Below, piece by piece: positions 1-5,634 of a stretch of DNA of 9,451 nt; within the stretch, counting starts at the first letter, position 1, and each line of letters opens with the position of its first letter. The stretch is from Lentisphaeria bacterium. GTDB lineage: Bacteria; Verrucomicrobiota; Lentisphaeria; Victivallales; GWF2-50-93. The notes under the pieces were generated by a model that was not told where the DNA came from, did not search any database, and saw only the letters and a program-made list of their open reading frames with translations. Made by a program: the position numbers and the translations under genes. The stretch lies in contig JAGVIF010000278.1 of NCBI GenBank assembly GCA_020056205.1, positions 1 to 9,451 of the forward strand, given 5' to 3'.

Positions 1-309
1 AGTATATATCTCCCATGCGTCGTAAACTCTGCCGTCAGACTTGAGAAGCTTCTGGTCGGACGGAAGAAAGTCGGGGTAATTTTTCTTTAAATACAGAAGT
101 TCCGCCGAGGCGCCTTCATACGCATTTCTGGCGCCTTTTATCACCAGCGCATCGAGGGGCGATGTCCCTCCTCCGCCATAAAGAGAGACATCCTTGTTTT
201 TAATTATCAACGAATAAGACGCAGGCAAGTCCTCTGTCCCTCCGCCTTGAAAGGCAGAACAACCCGCGCACAACGACAAAAGCGTGAATAAATATAAAAA
301 CCTTTTCAT
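1..309 (-). CDS. Putative small lipoprotein, 3' end outside the window
   Basis: I read 103 codons from an ATG at 309 down to base 1 with no stop, so the C-terminus lies off the window. The start has a strong ribosome binding site (GGAGGTGAG directly before the ATG). The N-terminus is a type II signal peptide: positively charged MKR, a hydrophobic stretch (residues 4-13), then CAGC with the candidate lipidated cysteine at residue 17. Position -3 of this lipobox is Cys rather than the usual Leu, which is tolerated but atypical. The mature part starts with a Gly-rich linker (SAFQGGG) and contains a second Gly run near residues 47-50. I do not recognise the family. The product is inferred to be membrane-anchored on the cell surface or in the periplasm. 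It is divergent from etfB, and palindrome A lies just upstream, where it could fall in the 5' leader of this gene. Confidence 0.72.
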   Translation of the reverse strand, partial: MKRFLYLFTLLSLCAGCSAFQGGGTEDLPASYSLIIKNKDVSLYGGGGTSPLDALVIKGARNAYEGASAELLYLKKNYPDFLPSDQKLLKSDGRVYDAWEIYT

Positions 310-339
310 CTCACCTCCGGCAAAATTGTGAACCGCCGC

Positions 340-408
340 GTAAATATTCACTGAACCATGCCTGCCTGCGCGTTACACGCAGACAGGTTTCTTTCAGTGA
401 ATATTTAC
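340..408. repeat. Nested palindrome A (69 bp)
   Basis: The outer arms 340-355 (GTAAATATTCACTGAA) and 393-408 are perfect 16-bp reverse complements. Inside them, after 5-nt spacers on each side, 361-370 pairs with 378-387 (CCTGCCTGCG against CGCAGACAGG) with one C/A mismatch, leaving the loop CGTTACA. The outer stem is AT-rich and the inner one GC-rich. There is no T-run after the right arm, so it does not look like a simple intrinsic terminator. It is homologous to element C: the inner core is shared and the arms match at 10 of 16 positions. It sits about 30 bp upstream of the minus-strand lipoprotein start. Confidence 0.85.
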
Positions 409-413
409 ATATG

Positions 414-497
414 GAAAAATGCAAAATCGCGTGATTTAATATTTTTCAAATGTTTTTCTCGGAAAATTCAATCGAACATATTGATTTTGCATTTTTC
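414..497. repeat. Palindrome B (84 bp, long-looped)
   Basis: Perfect 15-bp inverted arms lie at 414-428 (GAAAAATGCAAAATC) and 483-497 (GATTTTGCATTTTTC), separated by 54 bp of AT-rich sequence. Within the loop a small hairpin can form from 454-458 and 462-466 (TTTTC / GAAAA). It starts 5 nt after element A and ends 4 nt before element C. The arm motif AATGCAAA..ATC and its complement recur in the arms of element D in the opposite order, which suggests B and D share ancestry or a binding sequence. The right arm is T-rich on the plus strand, so a weak terminator role is possible. Confidence 0.75.
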
Positions 498-501
498 TTT
501 T

Positions 502-571
502 GTATAAGTTCAGCAAAATACCTGCATGCACGCGAACACGCATATGCAGGCGGGGTTTGCTGAACTTATAC
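502..571. repeat. Nested palindrome C (70 bp), diverged copy of A
   Basis: The outer arms 502-517 (GTATAAGTTCAGCAAA) and 556-571 are perfect 16-bp reverse complements. The inner hairpin pairs CCTGCAT (521-527) with ATGCAGG (544-550), and a further GCG (532-534) can pair with CGC (539-541) around an AACA loop. Compared with A, the inner core has the same order of blocks (CCTGC, TGC, GCG, ACACGCA, CAGG) in the same orientation. The outer arms differ from A at six positions, each matched by the complementary change in the other arm. A short frame covering this element (500-691, plus) has no family resemblance and is treated as chance. Confidence 0.85.
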
Positions 572-580
572 CTTTCAAGT

Positions 581-646
581 TTGGATTCGCATTCCTCGAG
601 GGCCTCCGATACCTCGGTATCGGAAGCCTCTCCGAATGCAAACCAA
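581..646. repeat. Nested palindrome D (66 bp)
   Basis: The inner stem 601-612 pairs with 617-628 (GGCCTCCGATAC against GTATCGGAAGCC), with one mismatch and a CTCG loop. An alternative register with a bulged G602 extends it to 598-630. The outer stem 581-594 pairs with 634-646 (around GCATTC / GAATGC), with one bulged C and one A/A mismatch. It has the same two-tier architecture as A and C but a different inner sequence. It ends about 25 bp upstream of the etfB promoter, so it could act as a regulatory or insulating element there. No T-run follows it. Confidence 0.75.
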
Positions 647-671
647 TCCTCAAAATCTTCGCAACCAAAAG

Positions 672-699
672 TTGAATTTTCACCCTTATAGAGTATAAT
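672..699 (+). promoter_or_regulatory. sigma70-like promoter for etfBA
   Basis: TTGAAT (672-677, 4 of 6 to the -35 consensus), a 16-bp spacer, then a perfect TATAAT (694-699). Transcription would start near 706, giving a leader of about 35 nt before the etfB ATG at 741. I see no purine-rich ribosome binding site in that leader (the bases before the ATG are GATCTCTCTTA). It lies downstream of the palindrome array, so the array would not be in the etfBA mRNA if this is the main promoter. Confidence 0.65.
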
Positions 700-740
700 T
701 AAGCCCCTCTTTAAAATAAAACAAAAAGCGATCTCTCTTA

Positions 741-1538
741 ATGAGAATAATTGTTCCGCTAAAACAGGTGCCGGAGACAAAATCCGTAAAGATGGATGAA
801 AAGACCGGCACAATAATACGAGAGGGAGTCGAATCAATAATCAATCCCCTCGATTTATACGCAATAGAATTGGCCATACAATTAAAAGAAAAATACGGGG
901 CGATGCTTGTCGGAATATCAATGGGGCCGCCAAAAGCCGCCGACGCGCTCAAAGAGGCAATATCAATGGGCATTGACGAGGCTTTCCTGTTAAGCGACAA
1001 AGCCCTCGCAGGCTCCGACACCTGGTCAACAGCCTACGCCATCGCCAAAATGATAAAAAAAATCGGAGACTATTCCATCATCATTTGCGGAGAGAGAGCC
1101 ACCGACGGCGACACCGGGCAGGTAGGCCCTGAAATCGCCTCATACCTCGAAATACCAGTCCTCACCTACGTGAACAAATTCATCGAAATAAAAGAAAACG
1201 AAATTTTCGTCCATCGCCAAGTCGAGGAAGGCTCCGAAATCCTATCATCTTCTCTTCCAACCCTCCTGACCGTGGTAAAGGAAGTCAGCGAACCGAGACT
1301 CCCGACTCTCCGCGGAAAATTGAAGGCCAAAAAAACAATAATCCCATGCGTAAAAGTTGACGAACTTGATATCGCCATTGAAAAAATAGGATTGCAGGGT
1401 TCTCCGACAAGAGTCGCCAAAATATTCCGTCCGAAAGTCGCCCGCGAGTGCGAAAAACACTTCGCAAAGGACCCCTCAAAAATCGGCCCCGCCGTAAATG
1501 CCCTCGCGGCATACCTCAACAAAAAGAACTTGTTATGA
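741..1538 (+). CDS. etfB: Electron transfer flavoprotein beta subunit
   Basis: This 265-residue protein is of usual length for EtfB. It forms a soluble heterodimer with EtfA that carries electrons between flavin dehydrogenases and a quinone or ferredoxin partner. Visible signatures are the N-terminus MRIIVPLKQVPET, NPLDLYAIELA (35-45), the GSDTWSTAYA segment (91-100) and DGDTGQVGP (122-130), the nucleotide-binding loop. The DGDT.QVGP form is typical of ETFs from anaerobes, including electron-bifurcating ones where EtfB binds a second FAD rather than AMP; that assignment here is inference. The ATG at 741 fits the family N-terminus exactly although no Shine-Dalgarno is seen. It is followed by etfA with a 4-nt overlap. 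No acyl-CoA dehydrogenase, FixC/FixX or lactate dehydrogenase partner is in the window, so the redox partner is unknown. Confidence 0.95.
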   Translation: MRIIVPLKQVPETKSVKMDEKTGTIIREGVESIINPLDLYAIELAIQLKEKYGAMLVGISMGPPKAADALKEAISMGIDEAFLLSDKALAGSDTWSTAYAIAKMIKKIGDYSIIICGERATDGDTGQVGPEIASYLEIPVLTYVNKFIEIKENEIFVHRQVEEGSEILSSSLPTLLTVVKEVSEPRLPTLRGKLKAKKTIIPCVKVDELDIAIEKIGLQGSPTRVAKIFRPKVARECEKHFAKDPSKIGPAVNALAAYLNKKNLL

Positions 1539-2563
1539 AAAATTCAGAATTCTCCGATATATGGATACTTGCCGAACAACACAACGGCAAACTGCTCAGA
1601 ATTTCATATGAGCTTCTGACACGGGGCATGGCTCTCGCAAAAAAAAAATCATGCAAACTCTGCGCAATAGTCTTCAGTTCGGGGGTTGAGAACGACGAGC
1701 TTGAAAAATTAATCGCCTGCGGCGCGGACAAAGTCATATCCGTCGAAAACCCGCAGCTTGAACATTTTCTCCCTGAACCATATTCCGCATGCATGTCAGA
1801 CCTGATTGAAAAATATAAACCGGAAGTCATACTTGCCGGCGCCACTTCAACCGGCAGAACACTCATGCCATATACCGCCATGAGAGCCTGCGCAGGTCTT
1901 ACCGCCGACTGCACTCAACTCGATATTGAGAGCGCCACCGGCAACCTGCTCCAGACCCGCCCGGCTATCGGCGGAAATATTATGGCCACAATCAAAACTC
2001 CCGACCGCAGGCCACAAATGGCCACAGTAAGACCCCGCTCGACAAAACCCTCCGAGCCAATGAAAAACAGAAAAGGAGAAATAATAAGGATAAAGCCCAA
2101 CGAGAAACTCATGTTAAGCAGAGTCAAATACAGGGGATTCATCCCGCTCGAAGAAAAACACGGAATACAAGATGCCGAAAAAGTGGTCTTAGTCGGCAGA
2201 GGAATAAAAAAAGCGGAGAATATCGCCATGGCAAGGGAACTTGCCGATTGCATCGGGGCATCGCTCGGAGCGACGAGAGACGTGGTTGACAGAGGCTGGC
2301 TGAGTTATCCTCATCAGGTCGGATTGAGCGGAAAAACCATCACCCCAAAACTTTATATAGGACTCGGGGTCTCCGGCGCCATACAGCACCTAGCCGGAAT
2401 GCAGACCGCCGAGACAATCGTAGCCGTGAACATTGATCCGGAAGCGCAAATATTCAAAGTCGCCGATTTCGGAATCGTAGGCGACATATTCGAGATCGTC
2501 CCGGCGATGATAAGAGAGATAAGGGCGAAAAGTCTTCCTGTATCCGTGACGGGTTCGACATAA
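1535..2563 (+). CDS. etfA: Electron transfer flavoprotein alpha subunit
   Basis: 342 residues from the ATG at 1535, which overlaps the etfB stop as ATGA, the usual translational coupling that secures equal subunit amounts. An upstream in-frame ATG at 1448 lies deep inside etfB and would add 29 unrelated basic residues, so I reject it. The N-terminal domain (about 1-200) begins IWILAEQHNGKL and contains TGRTLMPYTAMRACAGLTAD (106-125) and QTRPAIGGNIMATI (140-153). The C-terminal FAD domain (about 211-330) contains VGRGIKKAEN, GATRDVVDRGW (245-255), QVGLSGKTITPKLYIGLG (261-278) and SGAIQHLAGM (280-289), the residues that wrap the FAD. There is no N-terminal ferredoxin domain. The DRGW..YPHQVGLSGKT arrangement resembles ETFs of anaerobes more than the mitochondrial type, but I cannot fix the subgroup. 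No clear terminator follows. Confidence 0.95.
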   Translation: MKNSEFSDIWILAEQHNGKLLRISYELLTRGMALAKKKSCKLCAIVFSSGVENDELEKLIACGADKVISVENPQLEHFLPEPYSACMSDLIEKYKPEVILAGATSTGRTLMPYTAMRACAGLTADCTQLDIESATGNLLQTRPAIGGNIMATIKTPDRRPQMATVRPRSTKPSEPMKNRKGEIIRIKPNEKLMLSRVKYRGFIPLEEKHGIQDAEKVVLVGRGIKKAENIAMARELADCIGASLGATRDVVDRGWLSYPHQVGLSGKTITPKLYIGLGVSGAIQHLAGMQTAETIVAVNIDPEAQIFKVADFGIVGDIFEIVPAMIREIRAKSLPVSVTGST

Positions 2564-2571
2564 ATAATTTA

Positions 2572-2793
2572 TACCATGTTGGCGTCTTTAAGAAAACTAT
2601 TGTTAAAAGTTATTCCGATCGCGCAAGACGAAATAAAATATGGCGGATTGGCAATGTTGAAATTATGCTTCAAGCGGAAGAAAGTTTAAAAAAAGATATT
2701 ACTGTTTTTGCCAATTTTAAAATTGGAGACTCGATTTCTTTATATTTTGAGGTTGAAGATTTAGAAAACTTTTACAATCTATTGCAGATTTAA
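2572..2793 (+). pseudogene. VOC/glyoxalase-like gene remnant
   Basis: The frame ending at the TAA 2791-2793 is open for more than 220 bp after etfA but has no ATG until 2650, in the middle of the similarity. It reads YHVGVFKKTIVKSY near the start, then IWRIGNVEIMLQAEE and ISLYFEVEDLENFYNLLQ before the stop. HVGVF, the G(N/D)VEIMLQ strand and the (Y)FEV.DLE.FY strand-helix are typical of VOC superfamily domains (glyoxalase / bleomycin-resistance fold), which I recall from the family rather than from a search. The piece is too short (about 74 codons against 110-130), lacks a start and stops where the last strands with the C-terminal metal ligand should follow. I therefore call it a decayed or truncated copy. 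Base composition is AT-rich compared with the downstream gene. It could instead be a short functional protein using a non-ATG start. Confidence 0.45.
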
Positions 2794-2815
2794 AAAATAA
2801 AAAGGAGAGCATTAT

Positions 2816-5434
2816 ATGAAAATCGCGGTTTTATTTGCAGAAGGCAGGGTAAAAGGCAAAATCAATGTTGTCAACGGTTCTCTGAAAAAACTGGCTGTGG
2901 ACGGTAAAGGCAAAGCTTCCGGAAACGAATTTCATCTCCCGGACGGAGGGCGACTGGAAATCTCTCTCGGCGGTTTTACCGTGAAAAGAGGAGCGTCTCC
3001 TACAATGATAAATGTTTTGACGGAGAAGAATCCTTTTTCTTTTTTTCTCAGGGATGTGAATCCTGGAAACCCGATCTACATACCTGAATTTCAGACAGCT
3101 GTAGTTCCCGGGGCGGACGCAAGAAACTTCCGGCAGGTGGCGGACGCGATAGCCGGCAAAATGTTGCTTTCCGATTTCGGGCGCTTTGAAAACGAACCTG
3201 AAGAATCCTATGAAAAAGCCTGCGAGCACAATACCGAGCAGTATTGCCAGACCTGGCTCGGCATCGGCCGCGATATGCGCATGTTCCGGGTCGGTTACCA
3301 ACCGAATTTCAAATACTGGGGACAGATACAGCCGTGCTACCATTCCATGCCGCAATCCAATCCTGCTGAAAAAGACACCAGATACCAGATCAATTTTGAA
3401 ATCGGCCCGGGCTCCAGCTGCCGCACGAAAACTGTCCGGCATCTTGAATGCGGCGTACTTCCTATCCTCCGTGCCGTACAGGACGAAGCCGATGTCCAGT
3501 ACCACATAAGATCCTTTGCTTCATTAGAGAAAAATACACTTTCAAAAAATGCCGTGCGCGGTTCAGATTGGCGGGCATGTTATCCCAATACCGGAGGGAA
3601 TATGATTTCCCCTGAAGATAAAGAGAAAATCAAAGGTCTGCTAAACACGGAAATGAATGGGCGTGAACAGGAAATCATCTGCGCATTCCGCGTAGAGGCT
3701 GTCAATACCGGTAAAACTCCAAATTATGCCTTTTTCAAAGCCCCTCACTGCGTCCTCCACAGCAATAATAAATGTCCTGATGAATGCAGGTTTGAAAACG
3801 GAATGTCATGGTTCAGGAAAATGGACAAAGTGTATGCGGTGTCCCGTATTGACGGCGACCCCATGTGCGACGAGGAAATGAGCATCCTGATCCAGCCCGG
3901 ACAAAAAGTGGTTTTCGATATTCTGGTTCCGCATTCCCCTCTTACACTGAAACGCGCAGAAAAACTCTCCAAATGGGATTTCGAAAAACATCTCGGCGCA
4001 TGTCGCGATTTCTGGCTCAAAAAACTTGACAGCGCCGCGAAAATCGCTGTTCCGGAAACGGCAATAGACGAGCGGATTAAAGCCGGACTTCTACATTGCG
4101 ACCTTGCAACGCTTGGATTGGAGCCAGACGGTCCTGCGTTGGCGACTATCGGCTGGTATTCTCCAATAGGCACGGAAAGCGCGCCGATTATTCAATTCTA
4201 TGATTCGATGGGGTGGCATAAGCTCGCAGAACGCTCGATTCAGTTCTTCCTCGAAAGGCAGCTTGAGATCGGATTTATCCAGAATTTCGCCAATTATCAA
4301 AGCGAAACCGGGCCTCTCCTCTGGACTGCCGGTGAACATTTCCGCTATACCCGGGACACCGCATGGCTGAAACGCGTCATGCCAAAACTCAAAAAAGCCG
4401 CCGCCTACCTGCTGGCCTGGCGTGAACGCAACAAGTGTCCGGAACTTAAAAACACAGGCTGTTACGGATTGGTTGACGGCAAAGTCGCTGATCCAGAAGA
4501 TTATTTTCATTCCTATTTCCTCAATGCCGGAACCTACATTGGATTATCCCGTATGGTTGAGATGACAGCCGCCCTTGATTCATCTTATTCAAAAACCCTG
4601 GAAAAGGAAATTAAAGATTACAGGAAGGATATAGTCAATTCTGTTTATCACTCTCAGTCCAGAGCTCCGATAGTTCCGGTCGGGGACGGCTCGTGGGCTC
4701 CGGCGCTGCCATCCTGGGCGGAATATACCGGCGCGCATCACCTCTATGCCGATGGCGGAAATTGCTTCACCCATGGCGGCTTTCCATTGCGTAGTTCGAT
4801 TATTGGCGCCAACTGGCTGATCATGCAGGAAGCGCTTGAGCCGAATGAGCAGGCTTCCGACTTCATCCAGAAGACAAACCAGTATCCATTGACCCGGGAA
4901 AACGCCGCGCTCAGTCAGCCGTATTACAGCCGGCACGATTTTGCGCACATAAAACGCGGTGAAGTCAAGGCGTTTCTGAAAATGTATTATAATCAGTTCA
5001 CCGGTCTGCAGGATCGAGAGACCTACACTTTCTGGGAACACTACTTCCATGTCAGCGAGCACAAGACCCATGAGGAGGCATGGTTCCTGATGCAGACCCG
5101 CTGGATGTTGTATCTCGAAGAAGGCGATACCTTGAGCATGCTCAAGGCAATTCCGCGCCGCTGGCTCGAAGACGGAAAGCAGATTGTCATGGACGGGGTG
5201 AAATCATATTTCGGTTCGATCAGATTCAAAACCGAATCCGATTTGAAAAACAATCTTATAAAAGCTGAAATCAGACTGGAGTCCGGCGGATTGCCTGCGA
5301 ACGTCGCAATCCGCCTGCCGCATCCGGAAGGGTTAAAGGCGGCGGCATGTGAAGGCGGCGACTACGATCCGGCAACGGAAACCGTGACAGCAGCCAATTT
5401 CAAGGGCTGGGCATCCGTGACTTTGAGATTTTGA
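2816..5434 (+). CDS. Putative glycoside hydrolase, six-hairpin (alpha/alpha)6 glycosidase-like
   Basis: An 872-residue protein with a good ribosome binding site (AAAGGAGAG, 2801-2809). The N-terminal half (about 1-400) looks like beta-sandwich sequence and includes NPFSFFLRDV (72-81) and IYIPEF (87-92). The central part, from about 410, is helical with repeated aromatic and acidic motifs of the six-hairpin glycosidase superfamily: GWYSPIGTESAPIIQFYDS (around 446-464), SETGPLLW followed by AGEHFRYTRDTAWL (around 496-516), and VGDGSWAPALPSWAEYTGAH further on. The conserved Glu/Asp in these loops are candidates for the general acid and base. A short beta-rich tail closes the protein. There is no signal peptide or membrane segment, so it probably acts in the cytoplasm on imported oligosaccharides. 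I cannot assign a GH family or substrate; alpha-rhamnosidase-like or GH63/GH15-clan enzymes are the nearest folds. No transporter or regulator accompanies it here. Confidence 0.7.
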   Translation: MKIAVLFAEGRVKGKINVVNGSLKKLAVDGKGKASGNEFHLPDGGRLEISLGGFTVKRGASPTMINVLTEKNPFSFFLRDVNPGNPIYIPEFQTAVVPGADARNFRQVADAIAGKMLLSDFGRFENEPEESYEKACEHNTEQYCQTWLGIGRDMRMFRVGYQPNFKYWGQIQPCYHSMPQSNPAEKDTRYQINFEIGPGSSCRTKTVRHLECGVLPILRAVQDEADVQYHIRSFASLEKNTLSKNAVRGSDWRACYPNTGGNMISPEDKEKIKGLLNTEMNGREQEIICAFRVEAVNTGKTPNYAFFKAPHCVLHSNNKCPDECRFENGMSWFRKMDKVYAVSRIDGDPMCDEEMSILIQPGQKVVFDILVPHSPLTLKRAEKLSKWDFEKHLGACRDFWLKKLDSAAKIAVPETAIDERIKAGLLHCDLATLGLEPDGPALATIGWYSPIGTESAPIIQFYDSMGWHKLAERSIQFFLERQLEIGFIQNFANYQSETGPLLWTAGEHFRYTRDTAWLKRVMPKLKKAAAYLLAWRERNKCPELKNTGCYGLVDGKVADPEDYFHSYFLNAGTYIGLSRMVEMTAALDSSYSKTLEKEIKDYRKDIVNSVYHSQSRAPIVPVGDGSWAPALPSWAEYTGAHHLYADGGNCFTHGGFPLRSSIIGANWLIMQEALEPNEQASDFIQKTNQYPLTRENAALSQPYYSRHDFAHIKRGEVKAFLKMYYNQFTGLQDRETYTFWEHYFHVSEHKTHEEAWFLMQTRWMLYLEEGDTLSMLKAIPRRWLEDGKQIVMDGVKSYFGSIRFKTESDLKNNLIKAEIRLESGGLPANVAIRLPHPEGLKAAACEGGDYDPATETVTAANFKGWASVTLRF

Positions 5435-5634
5435 GTCCACCTTTGGAGAAGCAGTCCTTGATTTTTACATGTGTACGTTTTTTTGGATGAGCTCTAATCC
5501 AAATTTCGCGCCCTAAAAAATAAACATGTTGATAATCAAATAATAAACTCATTCTCGCATTTGCGCCGCCGGGGATGCCCTCACGGAATCAGGGTCTTGT
5601 CCCGATATAACGGAAATAGATTGGAATATATTCT
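5435..5634 (+). other. Gap before the restriction gene, presumed promoter region
   Basis: 200 bp without a gene. Apart from the hairpin at 5482-5503 it holds a weak two-tier GC-rich hairpin (GGGA 5572-5575 with TCCC 5600-5603, enclosing CCCT 5578-5581 with AGGG 5591-5594). A perfect 10-bp palindrome, GAATATATTC (5624-5633), ends directly before the ATG at 5635, where it could bind a regulator or mask translation. I see no convincing -35/-10 pair and no good Shine-Dalgarno. The base composition changes from AT-rich to GC-rich at about 5560, possibly the edge of an acquired segment. Confidence 0.3.
5482..5503 (+). terminator. Weak hairpin downstream of the glycosidase gene
   Basis: TTTGGAT (5482-5488) and ATCCAAA (5497-5503) form a 7-bp stem around an 8-nt loop, 48 bp after the stop of the glycosidase gene. 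Only three T follow on the plus strand, while a T-run precedes it, so it is a poor plus-strand intrinsic terminator. It is the only terminator candidate between this gene and the restriction locus. Confidence 0.25.

Noticed and set aside
340..646. Integron attC array or CRISPR array
   Set aside because: The palindromes lack paired RYYYAAC / GTTRRRY core sites at their ends and contain no cassettes. They also lack identical repeats of fixed length alternating with unique spacers.
500..691. 63-codon plus-strand open frame
   Set aside because: It lies entirely over palindromes C and D and ends at the promoter; its Ser-rich sequence looks like a by-product of the repeats.
436..837. 133-codon minus-strand open frame
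   Set aside because: It runs antisense across palindromes C and D, the promoter and the start of etfB, has no ribosome binding site that I can see and no recognisable family.
1448..1534. 29-residue N-terminal extension of EtfA
   Set aside because: It lies inside etfB, is unlike any EtfA N-terminus, and the ATG at 1535 gives the coupled ATGA overlap and the correct family start.
2711..2726. Perfect 16-bp palindrome CCAATTTTAAAATTGG
   Set aside because: It falls inside the VOC-like coding remnant (ANFKIG) and is simple AT-rich sequence; nothing links it to a promoter, so chance is the best explanation.
2831..3505. 224-codon minus-strand open frame
   Set aside because: Antisense to the glycosidase gene, whose reading frame carries clear protein features; long antisense frames are common opposite GC-rich codons.
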